This document shows positions 16,575-26,041 of a stretch of DNA of 64,000 bases, piece after piece (position 1 is the first letter of the stretch; the number at the start of each line of letters is the position of its first letter). The stretch comes from WHSW01 sp963759295 (GTDB taxonomy: Bacteria > Actinomycetota > Thermoleophilia > Solirubrobacterales > 70-9). Both the position numbers and the translations under genes were made by a program. Under the pieces are notes generated by a model. It was not told where the DNA came from, did not search any database, and was given only the letters and a program-made list of their open reading frames with translations. Location of the stretch: NCBI GenBank assembly GCA_963759295.1, contig CAVWYT010000016.1:124001-188000 (forward strand). Reading direction: 5' to 3'.

Positions 16575-18452
16575 ATGTGCGGAATCGTTGGATACGTGGG
16601 CGGCCGACCGTGCCGGGACGTGCTGATCGCGGGCCTCGAGAAGCTCGAGTACCGCGGCTACGACTCGGCGGGGATCTCGCTGCTCGTCGACGGTGAGATC
16701 GACACCGTACGCGCGGTCGGCAACCTCGCGAACCTGCGCGCGGCGGTCGGACTCGACGCGGAGCACCCGCTGACCGGGACCGGCGGTGGGGCGGTGGCCG
16801 TCGCCGCACCGCCGGCGACGATCGGGCTCGGGCATACGCGCTGGGCGACCCATGGCCGCGTCACCGAGAGCAACGCACATCCGCATGGCGACTGCTCCAA
16901 CCACCTCCAGATCGTCCTCAACGGGATCGTCGAGAACCACTCGGAGCTGGGCAAGCGGCTGACCGCAGAAGGCCACCACTTCCGCTCGGAGACCGACGCC
17001 GAGATCGTTGCCCACCTGATCGAGAGGCACTACGACGGCGACCTCACGAACGCCGTGCGAGCGGCCTTCGCGGAGCTGCGCGGCCACTACGCCTTCGTCG
17101 CGATGCACGCCGAGCACCCGGACCTGCTCGTCGCGGCGCGCCAGGAGTGCCCGCTGATCGTCGGACTGGGCGAGGACGAGAGCTTCGTCGCCTCGGCGAT
17201 TCCCGCCTTCCTCGCGGAGACGCGCCACGTGCTCGGGCTCAAGAACGGTGAGATCGTCACCGTGGACGCAAACGGCGCCCGGATCGTCGAGGTCGACGGT
17301 ACGCCGGTCGAGCGCGAGGTCGAGGAGGTGACCTGGGACGAGGAGGCCGCCGAGAAGGGCGGCTACCCGACCTTCATGATGAAGGAGATCCACGAGCAGC
17401 CCGACGCGGTCGCGGAGACGATCGCCGACCGCCTGCCGGACGTCGATCGCGTCGACCTGACGGAGCTCGAGCTGTCGCCGGGGCTTGCCGCGCGCCTTCG
17501 CCGGATCGTGATCGTCGCCTGCGGGACCTCCTACCACGCGGGCCTCGTCGGCCGCTATGCGATCGAGCAGTGGGCGCGGATCCCGGTCGAGATGGACATC
17601 GCCTCCGAGTACCGCTACCGCGACCCGGTGGTCGGCCCCGACGACCTCGTGATCGGGATCACGCAATCGGGGGAGACGGCCGACACCCTGGCCGCGATGC
17701 GGCTCGCGCGCGAGCGCGGCGCCTGCGTGCTCGCGGTCACCAACGTGATGGGCAGCCAGGCGACGCGGGACGCCGACGCGGTCCTGTTCACGCGTGCCGG
17801 GATCGAGGTCGGGGTCGCGGCGACGAAGACCTTCGTCAGCCAGGTGGCGGCGATGTACCTGCTCGGCCTCTGGCTCGCCGAGCGGCGCGAGACGATGGAC
17901 GGCGAGCGTCGGGCGGAGCTGATCGCCGAGCTGAAGCGGCTCCCATCCCTGATCCAGGAGACGCTGGTCGCCGTCGATCCACGGGTGCGCGCGATCGCCC
18001 GCAGTCACGCGCACCAGCCATTCTTCCTCTACATGGGCCGCAACATCGGCCTCCCCGTCTGCCTCGAGGGCGCCCTGAAGCTGAAGGAGATCTCCTACAT
18101 CCCGACCGACGCCTACGCCGCGGGGGAGATGAAGCACGGCCCGATCGCGCTGCTCGACGAGTCGACGCCGGTGATCGCCGTCGCCACCGACAGCCCGGTG
18201 CTCGAGAAGCTGCTCTCCAACGTGGCCGAGGTGGCGGCGCGCGGGGCCGACGTGATCTCAGTTGCGACCGAGGGCGCCGAGGCCGTTGCCGCGGCCTCGG
18301 ACCAGACCCTGTTCGTGCCGCGCACCGACTGGCTGCTGCAGCCGATGCTCGCGATCCTGCCGCTGCAGCTGCTGGCGTACCACATCGCGAGGCTCAACGG
18401 GCTCAACGTCGATCAGCCCCGGAACCTCGCGAAGACCGTCACCGTCGAGTAG
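16575..18452 (+). CDS. glmS: glutamine--fructose-6-phosphate aminotransferase (isomerising)
   Basis: Makes glucosamine-6-phosphate from fructose-6-phosphate and glutamine. The 625-residue protein begins M-CGIVGYVG with the N-terminal nucleophile cysteine. It has the Ntn glutaminase domain (GHTRWATHG, RSETDAEIVAHL) and two SIS isomerase domains (CGTSYHAG, ITQSGETADT, then GRNIGLPVCLEGALKLKEISYI). It ends in the standard NLAKTVTVE. A Gly/Ala-rich insertion of roughly ten residues follows VGLDAEHPL. It pairs with glmM upstream. Confidence 0.98.
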   Translation: MCGIVGYVGGRPCRDVLIAGLEKLEYRGYDSAGISLLVDGEIDTVRAVGNLANLRAAVGLDAEHPLTGTGGGAVAVAAPPATIGLGHTRWATHGRVTESNAHPHGDCSNHLQIVLNGIVENHSELGKRLTAEGHHFRSETDAEIVAHLIERHYDGDLTNAVRAAFAELRGHYAFVAMHAEHPDLLVAARQECPLIVGLGEDESFVASAIPAFLAETRHVLGLKNGEIVTVDANGARIVEVDGTPVEREVEEVTWDEEAAEKGGYPTFMMKEIHEQPDAVAETIADRLPDVDRVDLTELELSPGLAARLRRIVIVACGTSYHAGLVGRYAIEQWARIPVEMDIASEYRYRDPVVGPDDLVIGITQSGETADTLAAMRLARERGACVLAVTNVMGSQATRDADAVLFTRAGIEVGVAATKTFVSQVAAMYLLGLWLAERRETMDGERRAELIAELKRLPSLIQETLVAVDPRVRAIARSHAHQPFFLYMGRNIGLPVCLEGALKLKEISYIPTDAYAAGEMKHGPIALLDESTPVIAVATDSPVLEKLLSNVAEVAARGADVISVATEGAEAVAAASDQTLFVPRTDWLLQPMLAILPLQLLAYHIARLNGLNVDQPRNLAKTVTVE

Positions 18453-18479
18453 CGAGGCGCCGCCCGAGTCGGGCGCGAG

Positions 18480-18485
18480 TACGCT
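18480..18485 (+). promoter_or_regulatory. -10 element TACGCT, leaderless nnr start
   Basis: TACGCT ends 7 nt before GTG 18493, the first gene of a tightly overlapping five-gene run (nnr, alr, cca-like, HIT, enoyl-CoA hydratase). Confidence 0.5.
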
Positions 18486-18492
18486 GCGCCGC

Positions 18493-20028
18493 GTGGAGGC
18501 TTGGCTGACTCCCCTGCACGACGCCGAGAGCATGCGCGCGACCGATGCATGGGCGATCTCCGACCACGGCGTCCCGTCGCTCGAGCTGATGGAGGCGGCC
18601 GGCGGCGCGGTCGCCGAGGAGGCGCTGTCGATCGCGCGGAAGGGGCCGGCGCGGATCGCCTGCGGGAAGGGAAACAACGCCGGCGACGGCCTGGTCGCCG
18701 CTCGCCACCTCGCCCGTAACGGGCTCGAGGTCGAGGTGCTGCTGCTGTGGCCGGCCGACGAGCTCTCGGCGGACGCGGCCCGCAACCTCGAGCGCTTCGA
18801 GGGCGTCGTGGCCGAGGTCCGGCCCGGCGAGCTGGGCGGCCGCCTCCAGCGCAGCGGGGTCGTGGTCGACGCGATCTTCGGCACCGGATTCGCCGGCGCT
18901 CCGCGCGACCCCGCGGCGAGCGCGATCGACGCGATCAACGGCTGTCGTGCGCCGGTCGTCGCGGCCGACATCGCCTCGGGGGTCGACGCCGCGACCGGGG
19001 AGGTCGCCGGAGCCGCGGTCGAGGCCGACGTGACGGTGAGCTTCCACGCCGCCAAGCTCGGTCATTGGATCGCGCCCGGCAAGCGCCACCGGGGCGAGCT
19101 TCGGGTGGCGCCGATCGGGATCCCCGAGGGAGCACCCGTAGTGGCTGCGGGCGGGCTGATCGACGGCTCGGTGCTGGCGCTGGTGCCGAGGCGCGGTCCG
19201 GGCTCGACCAAGTTCAGCTCCGGCCAGGTCCTGGTCGCGGGCGGCTCCCGCGGCCTCACCGGGTCGGTCTGCCTGGCGGCGGGCGCGGCGATTCGCGCCG
19301 GCGCCGGATACGCCACCGTTGCCGTGCCGGCCGGGTTGGAGGAGATCTTCGAGATCAAGCTGACCGAGGTCATGTCGCGTGGCTGCGCTGACGCCGACGG
19401 GCATCTCGCCGCGGGGGCGGCGGGGGAGGTGCTCGAGGCGGCGGGCCGCGCGGCCGCGGTGGCGCTGGGGCCGGGCCTCGGCCGCTTCGACGCGGCGGCG
19501 GACCTGGTCTCCGAGATCGCGCTCGGGATCGAGGCGCCGCTGGTGATCGACGCCGATGGCCTCAACGCGCTCGCCGGGCGGCTCGAGTCGCTGCGCGCGC
19601 GTGGGCAGCCCACCGTGCTCACCCCGCACGCGGGCGAGCTCGCCAGGGTGCTGGAGACCGAGTCGGCGGCGATCGGCGCCCGCAGGCTCGCGAGCGCGCG
19701 CGACGCGGCTCAGCGCTCCGGGGCGATCGTCGTCCTCAAGGGAGACGACACGATCGTCGCCTCGCCGCAGGGCGGACTCGCCGTGAACGGGCTCTCGAGC
19801 CCGGGGCTCGCCACCGCCGGGACCGGCGACGTGCTCACCGGCCTCAGCGCCGCGATGCTGGCCCGTTGCGAGGATCCGTTCGTCGCCACCTGCGCGGCGG
19901 TCCATGCGCACGCCCGAGCGGGCGTGCTCGCCGCCGAGCGTCTCGGCGGGGCGGAGTCGGTGATCGCGAGCGACGCGATCGAAGCCTTGCCGCGGGCGTT
20001 GGTGCCGGAGGCCGGGAGCGGGGGATGA
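18493..20028 (+). CDS. nnr: bifunctional NAD(P)H-hydrate epimerase / ADP-dependent dehydratase
   Basis: Repairs hydrated NAD(P)H. The 511-residue protein fuses a YjeF_N epimerase domain (LELMEAAGGAV, CGKGNNAGDGLVAARHL, FGTGFAG) to a C-terminal ribokinase-like dehydratase domain (VLTPHAGELAR, VVLKGDDTIV, GLATAGTGDVLTG). GTG 18493, 7 nt after a TAnnnT hexamer, gives the natural N-terminus; an upstream extension of the frame would lie inside glmS. It overlaps alr by ATGA. Confidence 0.93.
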   Translation: MEAWLTPLHDAESMRATDAWAISDHGVPSLELMEAAGGAVAEEALSIARKGPARIACGKGNNAGDGLVAARHLARNGLEVEVLLLWPADELSADAARNLERFEGVVAEVRPGELGGRLQRSGVVVDAIFGTGFAGAPRDPAASAIDAINGCRAPVVAADIASGVDAATGEVAGAAVEADVTVSFHAAKLGHWIAPGKRHRGELRVAPIGIPEGAPVVAAGGLIDGSVLALVPRRGPGSTKFSSGQVLVAGGSRGLTGSVCLAAGAAIRAGAGYATVAVPAGLEEIFEIKLTEVMSRGCADADGHLAAGAAGEVLEAAGRAAAVALGPGLGRFDAAADLVSEIALGIEAPLVIDADGLNALAGRLESLRARGQPTVLTPHAGELARVLETESAAIGARRLASARDAAQRSGAIVVLKGDDTIVASPQGGLAVNGLSSPGLATAGTGDVLTGLSAAMLARCEDPFVATCAAVHAHARAGVLAAERLGGAESVIASDAIEALPRALVPEAGSGG

Positions 20029-21143
20029 GCGGCGGCCGCGCGACCGCGGTGGTCGACCTCGGCGCGATCGAACGCAACTGCGCGCATCTCGCCTCGGTCC
20101 TGACGGGGGGCGCACGGCTCTGCGCGGTGGTGAAGGCGGACGGCTACGGTCACGGCGCGGTCCAGAGCGCCCGGGCGGCGCTGGCGGGTGGCGCCGGCTG
20201 GCTCGCGGTCGCGGCCGGCCCCGAGGCCGCCGAGCTGCGCGAGGAGCTTCCGGACGCGCGCCTGCTCGTGATGGGCGCGCTGACGGCAAGTGAGCTCGAC
20301 GCGGCGCTCGAGGCCGACGCCGACCTCGCCCTCTGGCGCCCCGGCTTCTTGGAGCTGGTCCGGGCCCGCGCCCGCGCGCTCGGCGTCCGGCCCCGCCTCC
20401 ACGTCAAGTGGGACACCGGCATGGGCCGCTTGGGCGAGCGCGACCCGACCGCGGTGCGCGAGCTGACCGCCGCGACGGCCGCCGCCGAGGAGGTCGAGCT
20501 GGCCGGCTTCTGGACCCACTTCGCGACCGCCGACGAGCCCGGGTCGACGTTCTTCGCCGAGCAGCTCGAGCGCTTCGGCGAGCTCGCCCTCGAGCTGCGC
20601 GCCCGGTACCCGGGGCTCATCGTCCACGCCGCGAACAGCGCTGCGACGCTGATCGACCCGGCCTCGCACTTCGACATGGCCCGCTGCGGCGTGGCGATCT
20701 ACGGGCTCGACCCGTTCCAGGAGGATCCGGCGCGGCACGGGCTCGAGCCGGCGCTCGAGCTGCGCTCCTACGTCGCCGACGTGAAGCGCTTCGAGCCCGG
20801 CGCGAGCGCGGGCTACGGCCGTACCTGGCGAGCCGGCGCGCCGACCTGGCTCGGGGTGCTGCCGATCGGCTACGGCGACGGCGTCCGCCGCGGGCTCTCC
20901 AACAACGCCGAGGTGCTCGTCGACGGGCGCCGCTATCCGCTGGTGGGGACCGTCTCGATGGACAACGTGACGATTGAGCTCGGTCCCGAGCCGGCGGTCG
21001 AGCCTGGCGCTCCGGCGGTGCTGATCGGCGCCCAGGACGGCGATCGGATCCTCTGCGAAGAGCTCGCCAGGCGCCTGGCGACGATCAACTACGAGATCAC
21101 CTGCGGGATCTCGGCGCGGGTGCCGCGCGAGTACCGGCGATGA
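20025..21143 (+). CDS. alr: alanine racemase
   Basis: A PLP enzyme making D-alanine for peptidoglycan. The 372-residue protein has the PLP lysine Lys37 in VVKADGYGHG, the TIM-barrel segment HVKWDTGMGRLG, the catalytic tyrosine in SAGYGRTW, GVLPIGYGDG, and GTVSMDN in the C-terminal domain. The nnr-alr pair is common in bacteria. The ATG is fixed by ATGA overlap with nnr, and its own end overlaps the next gene the same way. Confidence 0.95.
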   Translation: MSGGRATAVVDLGAIERNCAHLASVLTGGARLCAVVKADGYGHGAVQSARAALAGGAGWLAVAAGPEAAELREELPDARLLVMGALTASELDAALEADADLALWRPGFLELVRARARALGVRPRLHVKWDTGMGRLGERDPTAVRELTAATAAAEEVELAGFWTHFATADEPGSTFFAEQLERFGELALELRARYPGLIVHAANSAATLIDPASHFDMARCGVAIYGLDPFQEDPARHGLEPALELRSYVADVKRFEPGASAGYGRTWRAGAPTWLGVLPIGYGDGVRRGLSNNAEVLVDGRRYPLVGTVSMDNVTIELGPEPAVEPGAPAVLIGAQDGDRILCEELARRLATINYEITCGISARVPREYRR

Positions 21144-22579
21144 CCGGCTCGCTGGGGGACCGCCTGGGCGCGGCCGAGGGACCGCGGGTCGCGCGGGAAG
21201 CCTTGGCCGGTCGGCAGCCGGCATGGATCGTCGGCGGCGCCGTGCGGGACGCGCTCGTCGGCCGCCCGGTGACCGACCTCGATCTCGCTGTCACCGGCGA
21301 CGAGCGCGCCGCCGCTCGCCGGATCGCCACCGCGGCGGGCGGTCATGCGTTCGAGCTCTCCGCCGAGTTCGGCACCTGGCGGGCGATCGCGGCGGACCGC
21401 AGCTGGCATGCAGACGTGACGCGGGTACGCGGCGACGCCATCGATTCCGATTTGGCCGGGCGCGACTTCACCGTCAACGCGATCGCGGTCCCGCTCGCCG
21501 ACCCCGGAGCCGATCCGATCGACCCGCACGACGGCATCGCCGACGCCGAGCGCGGATCGCTTCGAGCGGTTTCGAAGCGCAGCTTCGCCGACGATCCGCT
21601 CCGCGTCCTGCGCGCGGCACGGCTCGCGGCGGGACTGGGCTTCGCCCTCGATCCCGAGACCGTGCGGCTCGCCCGAGAGAGCGCCTCGCGCGCCGGCGAG
21701 CCGACCGGTGAGCGGCAGTTCGCCGAGTTGCGGTTGCTGATCTGCGGCGAGAATCCGTTGCGTGGCCTCGCGGTGCTCGACGAGCTTGCCGCGACCGGGG
21801 CCGTGCTGCCGGAGATCGAGGCGCTGCGCGGCGTGCGTCAGAACCCCAACCACCACCTCGACGTGCTCGGGCACACGCTCGAGGTGCTCGCCAACCTGCT
21901 CACCGTCGAGAGCGACCTCGATCGCTACGCCGGTGATACGGCCGGCGGCGTTCGCGAGCTGCTCACCGAGCCGCTCGCGGACCAGCTCACCCGCGGCGAC
22001 GCCCTCCGCTTCGGGGCGCTCTTCCACGACGTCGGCAAGCCGGCGACCCGCCAGGAGCACGAGGGCGGCTTCGTGTCGTTCATCGGCCACGACCGCGCGG
22101 GCGCCGGGCTGGTCCGCGCGGCGTGCAAGCGGCTGAGGACGAGCCGCGCGGTCGCTCGCCACCTCGAAGCGCTCACCCTCCATCACCTGCACCTCGGGTT
22201 CATGACCCACGAGCGCCCTCTGTCGAGGCGCCGGCTCTACGACTACTTGCGCGCCTGCGACCCGGTCGCCGCCGACGTCACGCTGCTCACGGTCGCCGAT
22301 CGACTCTCCGCACGCGGCAGCGGGCCGACCGCGTCGCCAGAGATGATCGAGGCGCACCTCGGGCTGGCGCGCGAGGTCCTGCCCGAGGCGCTCGCCTGGC
22401 ATCGCGACGGGCCGCCGCGAGCGCCGATTGCCGGGGACGAGCTGGCGCAGACCCTCGGCATCGATCCGGGCCCCGAGCTCGGCCGCCTGATCGGCGAGAT
22501 CGAGGCGGCGGTGTTCACCGGCGAGGTGCGGACCGCCGACGATGCGATCGAGCGAGCGACTAGGCTCAGCGCCCGATGA
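21140..22579 (+). CDS. cca: CCA tRNA nucleotidyltransferase / poly(A) polymerase family with HD domain
   Basis: A 479-residue class II nucleotidyltransferase. The N-terminal catalytic core has GGAVRDAL and the metal-binding DLDLAV acid pair, then the RDFTVNAIA motif and a neck domain (DDPLRVLRAARLAAGLGF). The C-terminal half contains an HD phosphohydrolase motif (LFHDVGKP). Both tRNA genes in this window lack an encoded CCA, so a CCA-adding enzyme is required; this is the best candidate here. A poly(A) polymerase activity cannot be excluded. It starts in an ATGA overlap with alr. Confidence 0.85.
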   Translation: MTGSLGDRLGAAEGPRVAREALAGRQPAWIVGGAVRDALVGRPVTDLDLAVTGDERAAARRIATAAGGHAFELSAEFGTWRAIAADRSWHADVTRVRGDAIDSDLAGRDFTVNAIAVPLADPGADPIDPHDGIADAERGSLRAVSKRSFADDPLRVLRAARLAAGLGFALDPETVRLARESASRAGEPTGERQFAELRLLICGENPLRGLAVLDELAATGAVLPEIEALRGVRQNPNHHLDVLGHTLEVLANLLTVESDLDRYAGDTAGGVRELLTEPLADQLTRGDALRFGALFHDVGKPATRQEHEGGFVSFIGHDRAGAGLVRAACKRLRTSRAVARHLEALTLHHLHLGFMTHERPLSRRRLYDYLRACDPVAADVTLLTVADRLSARGSGPTASPEMIEAHLGLAREVLPEALAWHRDGPPRAPIAGDELAQTLGIDPGPELGRLIGEIEAAVFTGEVRTADDAIERATRLSAR

Positions 22580-22989
22580 CCGACGACTGCACTTTTTGCG
22601 CGATCGCCGCCGGTGAGGCGCCGGCCGAGATCGTCGACTCCGACGAGCACACGGTGGCGTTCATGGACATCAATCCCGCCACCCCGGGACACGCGCTCGT
22701 GATTCCGCGCGCTCACTCGGCCGACCTGCTCGAGGTCTCCGACCAGGACCTGAACCGCACGATGATCGCGGCTCGCCGGCTCGTGGCCCGGATCGACGAG
22801 GCGCTTTCCCCGGACGGGTTCAACGTCCTCAACGCCTGCCGCGCGGCCGGGTGGCAGACGGTCTTCCACTATCACCTGCACGTGATCCCGCGCTACGAGG
22901 ACGACCCTCTGAAGCTGCCCTGGATCCCGCGTGGAGCGGAGATCAGCGAGATCGCGGCGGTGGCGGCGACAATTCGCACCCGCGGCTGA
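22576..22989 (+). CDS. HIT-family nucleotide hydrolase
   Basis: A 137-residue histidine-triad protein. CTFCAIAAGE at the N-terminus supplies zinc-type cysteines in some members, GHALVIPRAH lies centrally, and the catalytic triad is HYHLHVIPR. Members hydrolyse AMP-linked or similar nucleotide conjugates. It starts within an ATGA overlap with the cca-like gene and its stop overlaps the next ATG, so it is translated as part of the nnr-alr operon. Confidence 0.9.
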   Translation: MTDDCTFCAIAAGEAPAEIVDSDEHTVAFMDINPATPGHALVIPRAHSADLLEVSDQDLNRTMIAARRLVARIDEALSPDGFNVLNACRAAGWQTVFHYHLHVIPRYEDDPLKLPWIPRGAEISEIAAVAATIRTRG

Positions 22990-23777
22990 TGGCCGACCGG
23001 ACGATCCGCGTCGAGCGCGAGGGCGACGTCGCCGTGATCGTGCTCTCGAACCCGCCGCTGAACCTGTTCACCGACACCTCCTTCGGCGAGCTGATCGCCT
23101 GCCTCGACGAGGTCGAGGGCTCTGGAGCGCGGGCGCTGGTCTGGCGCGCCGAGGGAGAGATCTTCACCGGTGGGGTCGACGTCAACGCCTTCCAGCGCGT
23201 CGTCGAAGGCGGCTCGGAGGCGGCGACCGCGATGGCGGGGCCACTGATCGAGGCCGTTCGCCGGCTCGAGGCGCTGGAGATCCCGACCCTGGCGCTCGTT
23301 CACGGCCTCTGCCTGACGGCGGGCCTCGAGCTCTCGCTTGGCTGCGACATCATCTGGGCCGAGCGGTCGTCGAGGTTCGGCCTCGTCGAGGCGGTGGTCG
23401 GCCTGACGCCGGGGGCGGGGGGCACGCAGCGGATGGCCGAGCGGGCCGGCCCCGGGCGAGCTCGCGAGTTCGTGATGACGGGTGGGCTCTACGAGGCCGC
23501 CACCCTCGAATCCTGGGGTGTCGTCAACCGGGTGGTCGACGACGGCACGGTGAACGAGAAGGGGATGCGGTTCGCCGGGCGACTCGCCGCCGGCCCGACC
23601 CTGGCGCACGCCGCCACCAAACGGATCGTGCGCGCTTACCTGCGGGGCGGGGTCGACCGCGCCGACGAGGTCACGCCCAAGCAGTTCGCGGGCCTGTTCG
23701 CGAGCCAGGATCTGCGCGGCGCGGTGCGCTCGTTCCTCGCCGAGGGCCCGGGCAAGGCGACCTTCGACGGGCGCTAG
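22989..23777 (+). CDS. enoyl-CoA hydratase/isomerase family protein
   Basis: A 262-residue crotonase-fold protein. The oxyanion-hole segments are recognisable (EGEIFTGGVDVNAF, then HGLCLTAGLELSLGCDIIWA), as is VVGLTPGAGGTQRMAERAG. One of the usual catalytic glutamates lies in the VEAVVGLTP region; the second is not obvious, so the reaction could be isomerase or hydratase. It starts at ATG 22989 in a TGATG overlap with the HIT gene, the last member of this operon. Confidence 0.85.
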   Translation: MADRTIRVEREGDVAVIVLSNPPLNLFTDTSFGELIACLDEVEGSGARALVWRAEGEIFTGGVDVNAFQRVVEGGSEAATAMAGPLIEAVRRLEALEIPTLALVHGLCLTAGLELSLGCDIIWAERSSRFGLVEAVVGLTPGAGGTQRMAERAGPGRAREFVMTGGLYEAATLESWGVVNRVVDDGTVNEKGMRFAGRLAAGPTLAHAATKRIVRAYLRGGVDRADEVTPKQFAGLFASQDLRGAVRSFLAEGPGKATFDGR

Positions 23778-23804
23778 CTGCGCGAGTCGGGCCGCCCGAA
23801 GCGC

Positions 23805-23810
23805 TACCCT
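23805..23810 (+). promoter_or_regulatory. -10 element TACCCT, infA
   Basis: TACCCT ends 11 nt before the infA ATG; no Shine-Dalgarno is evident. Confidence 0.45.
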
Positions 23811-23821
23811 CACCGACCGCG

Positions 23822-24040
23822 ATGGCGAAGGAAGAGAAGATCGAGTTGGAGGGCGAGGTCACCGAGGCCCTGCCGAACACGATGTTCAAGGTCAAGCTCG
23901 ACAACGACCACGAGGTCCTCGGGCACATCTCGGGCAAGATGCGCCGCCACTACATCCGCATCCTCCCCGGCGATCGGGTCAAGATCGAGCTCTCGCCCTA
24001 CGACCTCGATCGCGGCCGGATCACCTACCGCTACAAGTAG
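23822..24040 (+). CDS. infA: translation initiation factor IF-1
   Basis: A 72-residue OB-fold protein (EEKIELEGEVTEALPNTMFKVKL, then ISGKMRRHYIRILPGDRVKIELSPYDLDRGRI). It binds the 30S A-site during initiation. The residue count and sequence are normal. It stands alone, separated from the ribosomal-protein operon (rpmJ-rpsM) that usually follows infA. Its last 10 bases overlap the convergent gene at 24031. Confidence 0.97.
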   Translation: MAKEEKIELEGEVTEALPNTMFKVKLDNDHEVLGHISGKMRRHYIRILPGDRVKIELSPYDLDRGRITYRYK

Positions 24041-25197
24041 CCCGGCTCGGCCAGCTCGAGGATCAGGCTGGTCCAGGCGAACTCGCGTGCGCCGAGCCCC
24101 TCGCCGGTGAGCGGGTCGTAGTACTCGCGAAGGCCCTCGCCAAGCACCGTTTCCTGCAGCGTCGCCGCCATCCGGCCGGCCTCCGCCTCGAAGCCGAGTC
24201 GCCGCAGCCCCAGCCACAGCATCCAGGCGGCGTTGACCCAGGTCGGCCCGCGCCAGTAGCGCAGCTTCCAGCCCGGTCCCCGGTTCGGCTCGAAGCTCGG
24301 CTCCTCCGCCGACACCGACGATGGCGGCACCGCCAGCCAGTAGCGCTTCGGGTCGAGCAGGTGCTCGGTGACCAGCCGCCTGCCGATCTCCTCGGGGAGG
24401 TCGGGGAGCGCCAGCGGCGAGAGAGCGGCCCAGGTCGAGATCGCCGGACGGGCGCCGCCGGGTTGGACCTCGTCGAGGAAGAGGCCGCGGCGGTCGTCCC
24501 AGAGGCGATCGACGATCGCCGGCGTGATCGAGGACTCGCCCGCAGCCTGCCGGGCCAGGCACCAGAGCACGTTGGTCATCACCTCGCAGAGCACCGGCCA
24601 GCCGCGATCGCGGATCCGGCGCGCGTCCCAGCCGAGCCGGCGGTTGCGCGCGACCAGGAGCGGAAACCCGTAGCTGGCGTGGCGAAGCCGGCCCCAGACC
24701 GGATCGAACTTCGGCGAGGAGTCGAGGCCGGACTCATCCGGTTGGACCAGCCACAGCAGCCCGTCGCCCTCGAGGTCTCGGTTGGCGCGCAGCCACTCGT
24801 GGTGGCGCGCGATCCGCGGCTCGGCGGCGGGGTCGCCGACCGCGATTCGCCACGCCCAGGCGAGCAGCGGCGGCTGAATCGTGCCGGTCATCTCCGCGTG
24901 CCGCGAGCCGACGTTGTAGTAGAGGAGGCGCCGGAAGGAGATCGGCTGGTCCCAGAAGACGACATGGCCGATGAAGCCGTCCTCGCGCATCGCGGCGAGC
25001 AGCGTCTCGAGTTCTTCGCGCGGCCGGTCGCCGTCGAAGCGGCGCCAAACGATCGCCGCGAAGCACGAGTCCCAATACCACTGCCACGGGTACCGCGAGG
25101 GGCTCGGGCGCGTGTACGAGTAGCGGACCCCGCGCCGCTCGCCCTCGGCGTGGCTGCGGGCGAGCACGCCGTGGCAGAGGTCCGCGAGCTCGCTCAC
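24031..25197 (-). CDS. GH63-like glycoside hydrolase ((alpha/alpha)6 barrel)
   Basis: A 388-residue protein with the alternating-helix pattern of a six-hairpin glycosidase. Typical motifs are WYWDSCFAAI near the N-terminus, YWRGPTWVNAAWML near the C-terminus, and YYDPLTGEGLGAREFAWT at the end, as in mannosylglycerate/glucosylglycerate hydrolases and related GH63 enzymes. No signal peptide is seen, so it acts in the cytoplasm, possibly on a compatible solute or storage glycan. The substrate is inferred from family only. The GTG start gives MSELADL. Confidence 0.75.
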   Translation of the reverse strand: MSELADLCHGVLARSHAEGERRGVRYSYTRPSPSRYPWQWYWDSCFAAIVWRRFDGDRPREELETLLAAMREDGFIGHVVFWDQPISFRRLLYYNVGSRHAEMTGTIQPPLLAWAWRIAVGDPAAEPRIARHHEWLRANRDLEGDGLLWLVQPDESGLDSSPKFDPVWGRLRHASYGFPLLVARNRRLGWDARRIRDRGWPVLCEVMTNVLWCLARQAAGESSITPAIVDRLWDDRRGLFLDEVQPGGARPAISTWAALSPLALPDLPEEIGRRLVTEHLLDPKRYWLAVPPSSVSAEEPSFEPNRGPGWKLRYWRGPTWVNAAWMLWLGLRRLGFEAEAGRMAATLQETVLGEGLREYYDPLTGEGLGAREFAWTSLILELAEPGYL

Positions 25198-25267
25198 CGA
25201 GGTCGTCGCGGTAGCGCTGATCGCCGGGAGGCCGGAGGCGAGGCGGAGGATCGCCGGGTTGACCCCA

Positions 25268-26041
25268 TCAGTACGAGGTCCGGCGCATGCCCCGAAGCGC
25301 CAGCGCTCCGAGCAGCGAGATCAAGCCGACCAGGGCGACGAGCCCCGGCCAGGTGCCGCCCCAGGTGACCGGCTCGCCGACGAACCCCTGGCGGGCGGCG
25401 TCGACCACCTGAGTGAGTGGATTGATGCGCGCGATGTCGGCGAGCCAGCCCTCAAGCAGGTCGAGCGGGGCGTAGGCGGTCGTCGTCAGCACGAGCACGA
25501 ACATCCCCGCCTGCATCAGCGGTGCGGCGCTCTGGCTGCGGTATCGAAGCGCCAGCATCACGCCCCAGCAGGCGGCGATCGTCCCCGTCGCCATGACGCA
25601 GAACAGCGCCAGCACCAGTCCGCCGAGGCCCGGCCACTCGACTCCGATCGCGAATCCGACCGAGAGCAGGACCAGCGCGGGGATCAACGACCGAAGGCTC
25701 GCCGAGAGCACCATCCCGGAGAGCAGCGCGGAGCGCGGCGCAGGCGAGGCGAGCAACCGATCGAACCAGCCCTGCTCGATGTCGCGCGCCAGGTTGACTC
25801 CGGTCGCCGCGCCGGTGAACCCGGCGCCCTGAAGGAGGCTGATCGGGATGATGAAGCTCTGATAGCTCGCGGTGTCGAACCCGGGGAGCAGAGTCAGGTG
25901 GCCGAAGACCGAGGTCAGGCCAAGGAAGAAGATCGTCGGCGCGAGCACCCCCGGGATCGCCGCCCCGGGGACGCGCAGGAGCTCGTTCGCTGCCCGGCGC
26001 ACGAGCGCGCGGACGGTCGCGATGTCGGCGGCGAATCCCAT
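25268..26041 (-). CDS. ABC-2 type transporter permease (DrrB/DrrC-like), second subunit
   Basis: A 257-residue membrane protein with six hydrophobic helices and the ABC-2 pattern (ARDIEQGWFDRLLASPAPRSALLSG, then LTQVVDAARQGFVG). The ATG at 26041 overlaps the stop of the upstream permease (TGATG). The longer open frame upstream is antisense-free but overlaps that permease, so it is not used. With its partner and the ATPase it forms a lipid or drug exporter of the daunorubicin-resistance type. Confidence 0.85.
   Translation of the reverse strand: MGFAADIATVRALVRRAANELLRVPGAAIPGVLAPTIFFLGLTSVFGHLTLLPGFDTASYQSFIIPISLLQGAGFTGAATGVNLARDIEQGWFDRLLASPAPRSALLSGMVLSASLRSLIPALVLLSVGFAIGVEWPGLGGLVLALFCVMATGTIAACWGVMLALRYRSQSAAPLMQAGMFVLVLTTTAYAPLDLLEGWLADIARINPLTQVVDAARQGFVGEPVTWGGTWPGLVALVGLISLLGALALRGMRRTSY

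Noticed and set aside
15330..18137. 935-codon minus-strand open frame opposite glmM and glmS
   Set aside because: Antisense of two unmistakable genes; no motif.
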